Source: Nocardioides sp. BP30
GTDB lineage: Bacteria; Actinomycetota; Actinomycetes; Propionibacteriales; Nocardioidaceae
Assembly (NCBI RefSeq): GCF_029873215.1
Contig: NZ_CP123620.1
Span: 3,968,001-4,032,000 of the forward strand
Reading direction: 5' to 3'
DNA: 64,000 nucleotides
In this document: piece by piece, positions 55,631 through 64,000 of the stretch
How positions within the stretch are numbered: position 1 is the first letter of the stretch
Layout: each line of letters starts with the position of its first letter
Made by a program: the position numbers and the translations under genes
The notes under the pieces: model-generated
Database searches by the model: none
Seen by the model: only the letters and a program-made list of their open reading frames with translations
Told to the model about the DNA's origin: nothing

Positions 55631-55688
55631 GCAACGCGCGGCAAGTTCCCCGCGATCCGGGACGTCCCGGCCGGTCCGACCTCGCCGG

Positions 55689-56567
55689 TCAGGGCGCGAT
55701 CGGCGTCGTCACCAGGTTGTCGATCAGCCAGTCGCCGCCCACCTTCTCCATGGTGGCGGTGACCTGGTCCTGGTAGGGGATGGCGGTGGTCGTCGCCTTG
55801 TTGGTCGTCGGCCGGTCGACGAAGAGCAGCACCTGGACCCGGTCGTCGTCGACGCGGATGATGCCGGTGTCCACGACCTTCGTCGTGACCACCGTCTGCA
55901 CCCCGGGGGCGCTCTTCTTGATCAGGGCGAAGGTCTTGTCGTAGGTCTTCCGGTAGGAGTCGGTCAGGTAGCTCTCGGCCGTCTTCTGATCCGCGTCGAG
56001 CTTGCGGTAGTCGTAGGAGAGCACCGGCACGATCGCCTCCTTCGCGGCCGCCTGCGCCGCCACCGCCCGGTCCTCGATCTGCGTCACCTTCGAGCCGCCG
56101 GAGAGCTGGGTGTCGGCCTGCACGATGCGGTCGGCGGGGTGACGGGTGGACAGCACCCCGGCGAGCACGGCGGTGGCGAGCGCGACGACGGCGACCACGG
56201 CGAGCACCCACCCCGGCACGAGGAACGGCGCCGAGCGTGCCGAGCCTGTCGAGGTGCCGTCGCTCGTCTCCTCGTCCACCGGACCGGGCGTGGACTCGTC
56301 CGCCGGCTCGGTTGGCTCGACACGCTCGGCAGCAGGCTCCTCGGTCCGCTCGACGGCAGGCTCGGGCGTGAGGCCGAGCTGCTCGTCGTACGCCGAGCGC
56401 CGGGCGGGATCGAGCAGCACCGCGGCTGCCTCGTTCAGGGTGGCGAAGCGGCGCTCGGTCGGATCCAGGTCGGCGATCGCGTTGCGCCACGCCGTACGGA
56501 TCTGCGCGGCGTCGGCACTCGGCTCGACGCCGAGCAGGTCGTACCAGGTCGGGCTGGGCATGCTCAC
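55689..56567 (-). CDS. Mce-associated membrane protein with degenerate J domain
   Basis: The product is 292 residues. Residues 8-65 resemble a J domain ([20 protein letters not shown], then [20 protein letters not shown]), but the HPD tripeptide is replaced by Asp35-Pro36-Thr37, so Hsp70 stimulation is unlikely. An acidic linker is followed by one membrane helix (about 115-138) and an outside domain of the Mce-associated type, ending [12 protein letters not shown]. It is the last gene of the mce operon; GTG 56567 overlaps the preceding stop. The fusion is the notable feature. Confidence 0.8.
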   Translation of the reverse strand: MSMPSPTWYDLLGVEPSADAAQIRTAWRNAIADLDPTERRFATLNEAAAVLLDPARRSAYDEQLGLTPEPAVERTEEPAAERVEPTEPADESTPGPVDEETSDGTSTGSARSAPFLVPGWVLAVVAVVALATAVLAGVLSTRHPADRIVQADTQLSGGSKVTQIEDRAVAAQAAAKEAIVPVLSYDYRKLDADQKTAESYLTDSYRKTYDKTFALIKKSAPGVQTVVTTKVVDTGIIRVDDDRVQVLLFVDRPTTNKATTTAIPYQDQVTATMEKVGGDWLIDNLVTTPIAP

Positions 56568-57352
56568 GGCGTGCCTCCCGTCGTCCCACCGGTGCTGCCC
56601 GAGCTACCCGAGCTGCCCGAGCTGCCCGTGTCGGAGGCCTCAGCCGGCGTGAACGCGTCCACCAGCCACTTCCCCCCGGTCTTCACCATGCTCACCTCGA
56701 AGCGGTACGGCTCGGGCGTGCCGGTCACGTAGGTCGTCGAGCCCTTCTTCTTCGGGTAGGAGTTGGTGAAGGAACCGGCGACGAGCACCGTCGCGGTGTC
56801 GGAGTCGATCGTCGCCACTCCGGTCGAGTAGACCTCGGTGGTCCGCTTGACGCCGGTCTGGGAGACGCTCGCCTCCGCGAACGGCACGCCGTTGTTCTCG
56901 AAGTCGGTGCGGAACTTTGCGGTGACCACTGCCTCGACGAGCTGGCGGTACTTCGGCATCTGGCCGGTCTTCGCATCCAGCAGGTCCGGCCCGTAGGCGT
57001 TGACGCGCAGCGCGAACTGACGCGCCTGGGACATGGCGTCGTCGCGTTCGGACTGGAGGCTGTCGCTGCCCGAGAAGGCGCTGGTGACCCTGCCCCAGCC
57101 GGAGCCGGTGCCGTCGCCGACCACGCGGGCGCCCAGGTAGCCGAGTGAGCCGAGGATGACCACGATCAGCAGTCCCAGCACGCCCCACCTGACCGCCGCC
57201 GAGGCGCGGGGCGCGCCGGTGCCGCGGCCGGCGGACCCGGGTCCGTCGCTCTCGTCGAGGGGGCGCGCGCCGGTGGCCTCGCGACCCGTCGGGGTGTCCG
57301 GGTCCTCGGCGCCGTCGCGCTCGTCGCTGTCAGGGGCTACTGGTAGAGCCAC
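56564..57352 (-). CDS. Mce-associated membrane protein
   Basis: Mce-associated (Mas) proteins stabilise Mce lipid importers. The product is 262 residues: a charged cytoplasmic region of about 50 residues, one helix (WGVLGLLIVVILGSLGYLGA), and an extracytoplasmic domain with AMSQARQFALRVNAYGPDLL and a KTGGKWLVDAFTP ending. The last 20 residues are a Ser/Gly/Thr repeat. GTG 57352 overlaps mceF by 16 nt; no better start is evident. Confidence 0.82.
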   Translation of the reverse strand: MALPVAPDSDERDGAEDPDTPTGREATGARPLDESDGPGSAGRGTGAPRASAAVRWGVLGLLIVVILGSLGYLGARVVGDGTGSGWGRVTSAFSGSDSLQSERDDAMSQARQFALRVNAYGPDLLDAKTGQMPKYRQLVEAVVTAKFRTDFENNGVPFAEASVSQTGVKRTTEVYSTGVATIDSDTATVLVAGSFTNSYPKKKGSTTYVTGTPEPYRFEVSMVKTGGKWLVDAFTPAEASDTGSSGSSGSSGSTGGTTGGTP

Positions 57353-58575
57353 TTCCAGGTGTCCTTCCCAGGCGCGGGGGTCTCAGCGGCGGTCGGGTCG
57401 CCCCAGGCGAGCTTGCCGGTCTTCTCGTCGTACGACGCGACGACCGGCGCCCGGTAGGCGGCCGCTGCCCGCTGATGGTAGTTCTGCACTCCACGCGCGT
57501 TGCTCTTGGTGATCGGTTCGGTGCACTGGGCCGCGGTGTTCATGTCCCGCGGCGTGGTGTCCTGCGGCGCCCGCTGCTTCGTCGACTGGTAGCCGTCGTG
57601 GCAGACCGCCTGGGTGGTGAGGATCAGGCCGAATCGGGCGTCGTACTGACCGGCGTCGTTCTTCGCCAGGACGCTGAAGCCGCCCTCGGTGACGTAGGGA
57701 TAGACCACCAGCACGTACCGCACACCGGGCAGGTTGGACTGGACGATCCGCCCGGTGGTGAGCGCCTCGGAGATGACCTGCCCGAGGTCCACGCCACTGC
57801 GGTCGAGGAAGTCGCGCAGCTCGCTGGCGCCGGCGGAGCCGTTGGCCAGCAGCTTGACCAGATCCTGGTTGGACGCTGCCAGGGTGTCGCTGACCAGCGA
57901 CAGGTTCTTCGCGAACGACCGGATCGAGCTCTCGGTGTCGGTCTGCGTCTTCAGCACGGTGTTGCCGTCCTTGAGCAGCGCCGTGGTGACGTCGAAGTTC
58001 TTGTCGGCGGTGTCGATGAACGCCGTCCCGCTGTCCAGGATCGTCTGCAGCTCCTGCCCGGTGCCGGCGAACGCGGTGCCGAGCTCGGTGAGCGTGGTCT
58101 GCAGGGCCTTCTGGTCCACCGAGTCGACCGTGGTGGTGACGTCCCCGAGCAGCTTGTCGGTCGGGATCGGGATGCTGGTGTCGCGCTGGGCGATCGTGGA
58201 GCCGTTCTTCAGGTACGGCGCCGTCTTGGTCTGGGGTTGCAGCTCGACGTACTGCTCCCCCACGGCCGAGCGGTTGCCGACCACCGCGAGGGTGTCGGCC
58301 GGGATGTTCTTCTGCGACTTGTCGATGTCGAGGTAGACGTCGACGCCCGCGCTGGTCAGCTTCAGCTTGCCGACCTGGCCGATCTTCACGCCGCGGTAGG
58401 AGACCTCACCGCCCTGGTAGATGCCGCCGGAGTCCGGGAAGTGGGCGACGACGGTGTAGGTGGTCGCGTGCACGAGCCGGTCCAGGTGCGCGTAGCGCGC
58501 GCCGGTGAAGCTCACCCCGAGCAGGGTGATCAGTGCGAAGACCGCCAGTTGGATCTGGGTACGCCGGGTGATCAC
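57337..58575 (-). CDS. Mce-family lipid-transport protein, MceF position
   Basis: Mce proteins form hexameric tubes that carry lipids or sterols across the envelope to a YrbE permease. The product is 412 residues: an N-terminal anchor (QLAVFALITLLGVSFTGARY), the MlaD/MCE domain (GGIYQGGEVSYRGVKIGQVG, AVGEQYVELQPQ) and a helical needle domain of about 200 residues. Order and the lack of a lipobox place it as the sixth gene. GTG 58575 overlaps the preceding stop; the open frame upstream is not used. Confidence 0.88.
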   Translation of the reverse strand: MITRRTQIQLAVFALITLLGVSFTGARYAHLDRLVHATTYTVVAHFPDSGGIYQGGEVSYRGVKIGQVGKLKLTSAGVDVYLDIDKSQKNIPADTLAVVGNRSAVGEQYVELQPQTKTAPYLKNGSTIAQRDTSIPIPTDKLLGDVTTTVDSVDQKALQTTLTELGTAFAGTGQELQTILDSGTAFIDTADKNFDVTTALLKDGNTVLKTQTDTESSIRSFAKNLSLVSDTLAASNQDLVKLLANGSAGASELRDFLDRSGVDLGQVISEALTTGRIVQSNLPGVRYVLVVYPYVTEGGFSVLAKNDAGQYDARFGLILTTQAVCHDGYQSTKQRAPQDTTPRDMNTAAQCTEPITKSNARGVQNYHQRAAAAYRAPVVASYDEKTGKLAWGDPTAAETPAPGKDTWKWLYQ

Positions 58576-60113
58576 TTGGCTCCTCCCTTCGTACCGGTCG
58601 AGGTGTCGAGCCCCGGAACCAGCAGACTCACCAGGTCCGGATCGTAGAGCGCCGCAAGCTCGCCGTACGTCGGGCCCTTCGGGCCGGTCTGGAGCTGGAG
58701 CGAGGCGCGCTCGGCACCCTGGGCGGCCGGGTCGGCCGCCGAGCCCGCCTGCTGGCGCAGGCCCAACGTCCCCAGGCCGAGCAGGCCGCTGGAGCCCGAG
58801 CTCGGCTGGGTGGCGGAACCGGAGCCGCTGCTGCCCTGGCCGAGGATGCCGCCCAGGAGGCCGGCCAGCTGGCTGGGCAGGATGGTGGAGAGGTTCGGCA
58901 GCCCCGGGATCATGTTGAGCACCTTGCACACGGCGGTGCCGGAGTTCGCTGTCTTGAGACACTCGCTCTTGAGCTGGGTGAGCGCCTTGACCGAGGCGAG
59001 CACGTTGATGCAGGCCTGGCTGGTCAGGCTCCCCGAGGTCAGGCACTTGACCACCTCGCCGACCACGTGACCCGGTGCGATGTCGCTGGGCACCAGGTTG
59101 TTCAGGCCGCCGGAGAGGATGTCGGAGAAGTCCAGGTTGAGCGTGATGTTCAGGTTGACGAAGTCACCCATGTGCAGGTTGCGGGCCGCCTGAGGCGTCC
59201 CGCCGACAGCGGCGTCGACGAAGGGGTAGGTCAGCAGCGTGTTGAACGCGTTGACGAAGTGGTCGCCCGACTTGGCCAGCGATGTCAGCACCGGCTGCAG
59301 GTTGCGGACGATGTCGATCGTGCCCTGCTTGGAGGCGTTGATCACCCGGACGCCTGTGTCGCCGAGCTTGCTCAGCGCCTGGAGCATCGTGACCAGGTCC
59401 TGACGCTGTGAGTCGAGGCTGCTCAAGGCACCGGGCAGCTCCTGCAGCGTGGAGTCGATGGTCTTCTCCTGCGCCTTCGCGCTGGCCGAGAGCTTGGCGA
59501 CCGCGTCCAGCGCGTCGGTGATGGCCTGCTTGTGCTCGTCCAGGTTCTTGGCGAAGACATCGACCTGGGTCAGCACGGAGCGGGCGGCGTCCTCATGCCC
59601 GGACAGCGCCTTGTTGAGCTCGGTGGAGATCGTGTGCAACTGCGCCACGCCGCCGCCGTTGAGGATCAGGCTGAGCGCGCCGAGGACCTGCTCCACCTCC
59701 GGGTTGTCGCCGGAGCGGGCGAGCGGGATGGTGTCACCGCTCTTCATCAGGGTGCCGCTGGGCTCGGAGGGCGACTGCAGGGCGACGAACTTCTCCCCCA
59801 GCAGGCTGGTCTGCTGGATCTCCGCGGTGGCGTTGTCCGGCAGCTTGGTGTCCTTGCGGACCTTCAGCGTGACGTCCGCGATGCCCCGGGTCAGCTGGAT
59901 CTTCTCCACCTTGCCCACGGTGACGTCGTTGAGCTTGACCGTGGAGTCGGGCACCAGGTCGAGCACGTCGCGGAACTGCACGTGCAGCGTCATCGGATCC
60001 TTGCCGGTGGAGGCACCGCCGGGCAGGGGAAGGTCGTAGACCGAGAAGCTGCAGCCCGACAGCGCGACGCAGCCGACGAGGAGGACGACCAGGGTCTTGA
60101 GGAGTCGGCTCAT
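58572..60113 (-). CDS. Mce-family lipoprotein, MceE position
   Basis: The product is 513 residues. The signal peptide ends in a lipobox LSGC (VVLLVGCVALSGCSF), as in MceE (LprK-type) proteins, the lipid-anchored subunit of the hexamer. The MCE domain has VLDLVPDSTVKLNDVTVGKV and LLGEKFVALQSP. A long helical domain (ALSKLGDTGVRVINASKQG) and a Gly/Ser-rich tail follow. ATG 60113 overlaps mceD; the frame open upstream is not used. Confidence 0.9.
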   Translation of the reverse strand: MSRLLKTLVVLLVGCVALSGCSFSVYDLPLPGGASTGKDPMTLHVQFRDVLDLVPDSTVKLNDVTVGKVEKIQLTRGIADVTLKVRKDTKLPDNATAEIQQTSLLGEKFVALQSPSEPSGTLMKSGDTIPLARSGDNPEVEQVLGALSLILNGGGVAQLHTISTELNKALSGHEDAARSVLTQVDVFAKNLDEHKQAITDALDAVAKLSASAKAQEKTIDSTLQELPGALSSLDSQRQDLVTMLQALSKLGDTGVRVINASKQGTIDIVRNLQPVLTSLAKSGDHFVNAFNTLLTYPFVDAAVGGTPQAARNLHMGDFVNLNITLNLDFSDILSGGLNNLVPSDIAPGHVVGEVVKCLTSGSLTSQACINVLASVKALTQLKSECLKTANSGTAVCKVLNMIPGLPNLSTILPSQLAGLLGGILGQGSSGSGSATQPSSGSSGLLGLGTLGLRQQAGSAADPAAQGAERASLQLQTGPKGPTYGELAALYDPDLVSLLVPGLDTSTGTKGGAK

Positions 60114-61288
60114 CGGGAACCCCCCGCCGCGGTCACGAGGCCGCCCAGGGTCGGGTCCGACTTCACGCCGTACGACGAGCCGGTGCCTGCTCCGCTCAGC
60201 CCGTTCCCGAGGGCGGCGCTGCGCGGCAGGATCTTGTCGACAAGGCTGCACAGGCTCTTGCCGCTGGGGAGCTGGTCGGTGAGGGTGCACAGCACCTGCG
60301 CCGGGTTGGTGGTCAGCTGGTGGGCGAGCTCGCCGAGGTTGGCGTTGGTGTCGAGGGTGCCGACGTCGGGGTTGTAGGCGAGGTAGAGGTTCGACAGCGC
60401 GACCGGCGCCGCCTTGAGGATCTCGTTGAGGTTGTCGCGGTTCTTCACCACGGTCCCGAGGACCTGGTTGAGACCCTTGAGGTTGCTGCCCAGCGCATCC
60501 TTGTTCGTCTTGACGAAGTCGGCGACCTTGCCCAGCGCCACCTGGAGGTTGTGCAGCGACGCGGCCAGGTCCGTGCGCTCGTCGGCCAGCGTCGAGGACA
60601 CGCCGGACAGGGCGGTGTTGAAGTCACGCACGGTGCCGTCGTTCTGCGCCAGCTTGTTGACGAACGTCTCCAGCTGGCTCGCGGAGCCGAACAGCGCGTC
60701 CTTGTTGTCGTCGAGGGTCTTGGTCAGCTGGGAGAGGTCCCCGATGGTCTGGTGCACCTGCTCGCCCTGTCCACCGAAGTTGGCGGCGGTCTGCTGCAGC
60801 AGGTCGGTCAGGGCGCCCTCCTTGTTGGCACCGTTGGGGCCCAGCGCGGTGACCAGCTGGTCGAGACTGCCGTAGATCTGGTCGAGCTCCAGCGGTACGG
60901 CGGTGCGGTCGGTCTGGAGCACCGCGCCGTCCTTGAGCGTCGGCCCGGAGGTGTAGACCGGCGTGAGCTGGACGTAGCGGTCGCCGACGACCGACGGCGC
61001 GACGATGACCGCCTGGGCGTCCTGCGGCACCTTGACGTCCTTGTCGTAGTGCATCGTCACGATCACGTCGGTCCCGTCGGGGGTCACCTTGTCGACCTTG
61101 CCCACCGGCACTCCGAGCACGCGCACGTCGCTGCCCGTGTAGATGGAGATGGTCCGCGGGAAGTGAGCGGTCAGGGTGCGGTCGCCGCTGCCGCGGGAGA
61201 GCAGCGTGATGCCCGTCGCCAGCACGAGCAGCGCGATGACGAGCGGCACCGCCCAGCGGCGCATGGTGGCATTCATCCCGGCAGCCAT
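60110..61288 (-). CDS. Mce-family lipid-transport protein, MceD position
   Basis: The product is 392 residues with an N-terminal anchor (AVPLVIALLVLATGITLLSR), the MCE domain (ISIYTGSDVRVLGVPVGKVD, VGDRYVQLTPVYTSG) and a long helical region with repeated heptad-like segments (QTIGDLSQLTKTLDDNKDAL). It starts 1 nt after the mceC stop and overlaps mceE by 4 nt. Subunit letter is assigned from operon order. Confidence 0.88.
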   Translation of the reverse strand: MAAGMNATMRRWAVPLVIALLVLATGITLLSRGSGDRTLTAHFPRTISIYTGSDVRVLGVPVGKVDKVTPDGTDVIVTMHYDKDVKVPQDAQAVIVAPSVVGDRYVQLTPVYTSGPTLKDGAVLQTDRTAVPLELDQIYGSLDQLVTALGPNGANKEGALTDLLQQTAANFGGQGEQVHQTIGDLSQLTKTLDDNKDALFGSASQLETFVNKLAQNDGTVRDFNTALSGVSSTLADERTDLAASLHNLQVALGKVADFVKTNKDALGSNLKGLNQVLGTVVKNRDNLNEILKAAPVALSNLYLAYNPDVGTLDTNANLGELAHQLTTNPAQVLCTLTDQLPSGKSLCSLVDKILPRSAALGNGLSGAGTGSSYGVKSDPTLGGLVTAAGGSR

Positions 61289-61289
61289 G

Positions 61290-62255
61290 TCAGCCTCCCA
61301 ACGACGGGACGGGGGGCAGGTTCTGGATGTAGCTGTCGAACCACGGACCGTTGCCGAGCACCTGCGAGAAGTCCCGGTAGAACGGCGCCATCAGCCGCAG
61401 CGTGGAGTCGAGGTTGTCGTCGTTCTTGGTGAAGACGTCGATCACCGTCTGCAGGCTGGCGAGCGTCGGCTTGAGGTCGGCGCTGCTCTGGTCGATCAGC
61501 TTCGACAGCTGCTGGGACAGCGTCGTGGTGGAGGTCAGCAGCGTGTGGATGGCCTGCTTCTTGGCCTCCAGGGCGGTGAACAGCGAGGCGGAGTCCTTCA
61601 TCAGGTCGACGATGTCCTGGTCGCGCTGGTCCAGCACGCCGGTGACCTTGTCGAGGTTCTGCAGCAGGGTGTTGATCCGCTCGTCCTTGGCGGCGATGTT
61701 CTTCGACAGCGCGGCCACCCCGGTCAACGCGGCCTGGAACGACTTGGGCGTCGTCCGGGTCAGGTCCGAGAGGGTGGTCAGCGCCGAGGCGAGCTGGTCG
61801 GTGTCGATCTTGCCCGCCGTGTCGGCCAGGCCGGAGAACGCCTTGACGACGTCGTACGGCGAGGTCGTCCGGGCGACAGGGATCTCGGCACCCTTGGCCA
61901 GCTGGCCCGACCCCGCGGGCTGCAGGTCCAGGAACATCTGGCCCAGCAGCGTCTGCACCTTGATCGCTGCACCGGTCCGGGTGCCGAAGGCCGAGTCGGT
62001 CTTGACCTTGAAGTCGACCTTCACGTGGCCGTCGGCGAGCCCGACCTTGGAGACCTTGCCGACCCGGACACCGGCGATGCGCACGGCGTCGCCGGCCTTG
62101 AGTCCGCCGGCCTCGGAGAAGTCGGCCGAGTAGGTGGTGCCGCCACCGATCAGCGGCAGGCTGTCGGCCTTGAAGGCGGCCAGAACGATCAGGGCCAGCA
62201 CGGCGATGCTCACGGCACCGACCCTGACGGGGTTGCGCTCGCGGAAGGGGATCAT
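61290..62255 (-). CDS. Mce-family lipid-transport protein, MceC position
   Basis: The product is 321 residues. ATG 62255 gives the conserved start MIPFRERNPVRVGAVSIAVL; 35 codons open upstream lie in mceB and are not used. The MCE domain shows GGLKAGDAVRIAGVRVGKVS and LLGQMFLDLQPAGSG, and the helical domain follows. It lacks the long tails of MceD and MceE. The start overlaps the mceB stop as ATGA. Confidence 0.9.
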   Translation of the reverse strand: MIPFRERNPVRVGAVSIAVLALIVLAAFKADSLPLIGGGTTYSADFSEAGGLKAGDAVRIAGVRVGKVSKVGLADGHVKVDFKVKTDSAFGTRTGAAIKVQTLLGQMFLDLQPAGSGQLAKGAEIPVARTTSPYDVVKAFSGLADTAGKIDTDQLASALTTLSDLTRTTPKSFQAALTGVAALSKNIAAKDERINTLLQNLDKVTGVLDQRDQDIVDLMKDSASLFTALEAKKQAIHTLLTSTTTLSQQLSKLIDQSSADLKPTLASLQTVIDVFTKNDDNLDSTLRLMAPFYRDFSQVLGNGPWFDSYIQNLPPVPSLGG

Positions 62256-63286
62256 CCTAGGTTGCACCTCGCTGCCGTGACGTTGAGGCCGACCGGGATC
62301 TTCACCTTGCCGGGCAGCGTGACGCTGCCGTTGAGGCCGCAGAGGAAGAAGTTGAACCACGAGCCGTAGGTGGCGGTGGCGCCGATCTTGTTGAGCTTCT
62401 GCGGCTCGATCTGCAGGTCGGCGTCGAGGCCCTGTCGCTGGCTGGCGAGCTGGCCGGCGAAGGTGCGCAACTGCTTGATGTCCTCCACGAACGGGGAGCG
62501 GATCCCCGAGACCAGGTCGGAGGTCTGCTCGGAGAGTGCGGAGATGTGGTCCAGCGAGTCCAGGATCGGCTGCTTGTCCTGGTCCAGGCCGTGCACGAAG
62601 GTCTTGTAGGTCTCGATCAGCTGCGACAGCTGCGTGTCGCGGCTGCCGACGTGCACGAGGACGTCGTTGAGGTTGTCGATCAGCGAGTCGATCACCTGGT
62701 CCCGGTCCGCGAGCGTCTGGGTGAGCGACGCGGTGTGCGCCAGCAGGTCGTCCAGGGTGCCGCCCTCACCCTGGAACACCTGCACGATCTCGTAGGAGAG
62801 CGCGTTGATGTCGTTGGGCGAGAGCGCTTCGAAGAGCGGCTTGAAGCCGTTGAACAGCACCGTCAGGTCCAAGGCCGGCGTGGTCTGCGAGGTAGGGATG
62901 GTGGCGCCGGGCCTGAGCAGGCCCCCGTCGCCGATCTCGTCGCTGAGCGCCAGGTAGCGCTGCCCGACCAGGTTGCGGTACTTGATCGTGGCATGGGTCG
63001 CCTTGTCCAGCGAGGTCCCGTCGGCCACCGTGAACGAGATCAACGCGTGGGTGCGGTGCACGATCTGCACGTTCTTCACGGTGCCGACCCGGACGCCGGC
63101 GATCCGGACGTCGTCGCCCTTGTTGACCCCGGTGGCGTCGGAGAACTCGGCCTTGTACTGCTTCGAGCCGCCGAAGGAGACGTTGCCGATGATCAGCACC
63201 AGCAGGCCGGTGCACAGGGTGGTGACGGCCACGAAGACCAACAGCTTGACCAGGTCACCGGTGGTGCGCTTGTCGAAGAGCTTCAC
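62252..63286 (-). CDS. Mce-family lipid-transport protein, MceB position
   Basis: The product is 344 residues with an N-terminal anchor (LVKLLVFVAVTTLCTGLLVL), the MCE domain (TGVNKGDDVRIAGVRVGTVK, LVGQRYLALSDEIGDGG), a helical domain and a C-terminal cysteine pair (FFLCGLNG, AARCNLG). GTG 63286 (KLFDKRTTGDLVK) overlaps the mceA stop; upstream open codons are not used. Confidence 0.9.
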   Translation of the reverse strand: MKLFDKRTTGDLVKLLVFVAVTTLCTGLLVLIIGNVSFGGSKQYKAEFSDATGVNKGDDVRIAGVRVGTVKNVQIVHRTHALISFTVADGTSLDKATHATIKYRNLVGQRYLALSDEIGDGGLLRPGATIPTSQTTPALDLTVLFNGFKPLFEALSPNDINALSYEIVQVFQGEGGTLDDLLAHTASLTQTLADRDQVIDSLIDNLNDVLVHVGSRDTQLSQLIETYKTFVHGLDQDKQPILDSLDHISALSEQTSDLVSGIRSPFVEDIKQLRTFAGQLASQRQGLDADLQIEPQKLNKIGATATYGSWFNFFLCGLNGSVTLPGKVKIPVGLNVTAARCNLG

Positions 63287-64000
63287 TGCAGGCTCACCGT
63301 CGCTCCCCTGGCCATCGGTCCGACGAGCAGACCGCCCAGGTCCGGTACGTCGGCGGCCGTCGTGCCCAGCGCGGGCGCGATCAGCGAGTCGAGGACCTTG
63401 GTCTCGGCGGGGCTTCCGGCGTACCCGAGGGCGCTGCCACCGGTCGACGCCGTCGAGGCGCTGCTGCCGAACCCGACCGCGGAGCGGTCGGTGCCCTTGC
63501 CGGTCGGGGTGTTCACGCCGTCGGCGAGGTTCGGGACGAGCTTGAGCGGCTTGCTGGGGCTCCACGGCGGGCTCGGCAGGTGGCCGCAGGCCGGGCCGCG
63601 GTCCTCGTTGAACGTCGGCGCGTCCTTCGCCGTGTAACCGCGCGGCTGGCGCGGCAGCGTGATCAGGTCGATGTGCAGTGTGTAGTTGCGGAACGCGCTG
63701 GAGACGCGCTTGCTGAGGTTGTCCATCCCGCCGAGCAGGCAGGGGAACTCCGGCGCGTAGCGCGCGAGGGTCCCCACGACCGGCTCGCTGACCTTGCCGA
63801 GCTGGATCAGGTTGTCGCCGTTGGCCGCCAGGAACGCGTTGGCGGTGTTGGAGAAGGAGGTCACGTTGGTGAGCAGCTCGTGCACCTGGGTGGAGCGGTT
63901 CTCCAGCGTCGTCGTGGTGGTGATGGTGTTGCGCAGGATGTCGGCGACCTGCGGCAGGACGTCGTTGTAGGTGCCGGCGACCTGCGCTGTCTGCTCGAGG
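63283..64000 (-). CDS. Mce-family lipid-transport protein, MceA position (5' end outside window)
   Basis: Only the C-terminal 238 codons are present; the frame is open to the window edge, so the anchor and MCE domain are missing. The visible part is the helical domain (TYNDVLPQVADILRNTITTT, VTSFSNTANAFLAANGDNLI), then CLLGGMDNLSKRVSS and a Pro/Gly-rich C-terminus typical of MceA. yrbE genes should precede it outside the window. Confidence 0.85.
   Translation of the reverse strand, partial: LEQTAQVAGTYNDVLPQVADILRNTITTTTTLENRSTQVHELLTNVTSFSNTANAFLAANGDNLIQLGKVSEPVVGTLARYAPEFPCLLGGMDNLSKRVSSAFRNYTLHIDLITLPRQPRGYTAKDAPTFNEDRGPACGHLPSPPWSPSKPLKLVPNLADGVNTPTGKGTDRSAVGFGSSASTASTGGSALGYAGSPAETKVLDSLIAPALGTTAADVPDLGGLLVGPMARGATVSLQ

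Overview
The window looks like a chromosomal segment of a high-GC, motile actinobacterium, most likely Nocardioides-like (Propionibacteriales). This rests on GC-rich codon use with frequent GTG/TTG starts, a complete mceA-F type operon, an IdeR regulator, a MenJ-type menaquinone reductase, a Mycobacterium-type citrate synthase (CitA), and a peritrichous-type flagellar gene cluster. The genus is an inference; no rRNA gene is present. I recognised no tRNA, rRNA or CRISPR array.

1-18.2 kb, + strand: the 3' part of aspA, then a flagellar block: fliJ, a secreted NlpC/P60 + lytic transglycosylase protein, fliK, flgD, flgE, flbD, motA, motB, fliL, fliM, a long FliN/FliY-like protein, fliO, fliP, fliQ, fliR, flhB, flhA and an unrecognised 188-residue protein. 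Four sites share the layout CTCAnnn-N13-GCCGATn, a sigma-28 (FliA/WhiG)-like promoter, at 1082, 5850, 8500 and 15478. They divide the block into transcription units and move the likely fliJ and fliM starts downstream. A DUF222/HNH endonuclease gene of the REP13E12 type sits on the opposite strand between flhB and flhA, under a promoter overlapped by a LexA (SOS) box.

18.2-28.5 kb: an orphan NarL-type sensor kinase, DUF2277 and Sir2 genes, a small hypothetical, ideR, and two drug-export modules. The first is MarR + DHA2 efflux pump, with two 15-bp dyads around its promoter and, further upstream, a 12-codon leader peptide with a Shine-Dalgarno fully complementary to the 16S 3' end. The second is TetR + a heterodimeric ABC exporter, with a palindromic operator inside a leaderless promoter.

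28.5-35.6 kb: pdxH, citA, a GNAT acetyltransferase and serC, then a 49-codon gene translationally coupled to a large LuxR-family (LAL) regulator. The regulator's last codons run into an array of 22-bp tandem repeats. A shorter array of the same repeat lies at 15.4 kb.

35.6-48 kb, - strand: topoisomerase IB, a secreted membrane-anchored protein, a methyltransferase, a 29-residue membrane peptide, a 961-residue FAD/Fe-S D-2-hydroxyacid dehydrogenase and an ADHFE1-like hydroxyacid-oxoacid transhydrogenase. The last two could form a D-2-hydroxyglutarate cycle. Then come a tandem-Nudix protein, a calcium-binding-repeat surface protein, menJ and a DUF4232 protein.

48-64 kb, - strand: rpoC and rpoB, separated by a perfect 32-nt dyad, preceded by an mce lipid-import operon (mceA, cut by the window edge, to mceF) and two Mce-associated membrane proteins. 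The second of these carries a J-like domain lacking the HPD motif.
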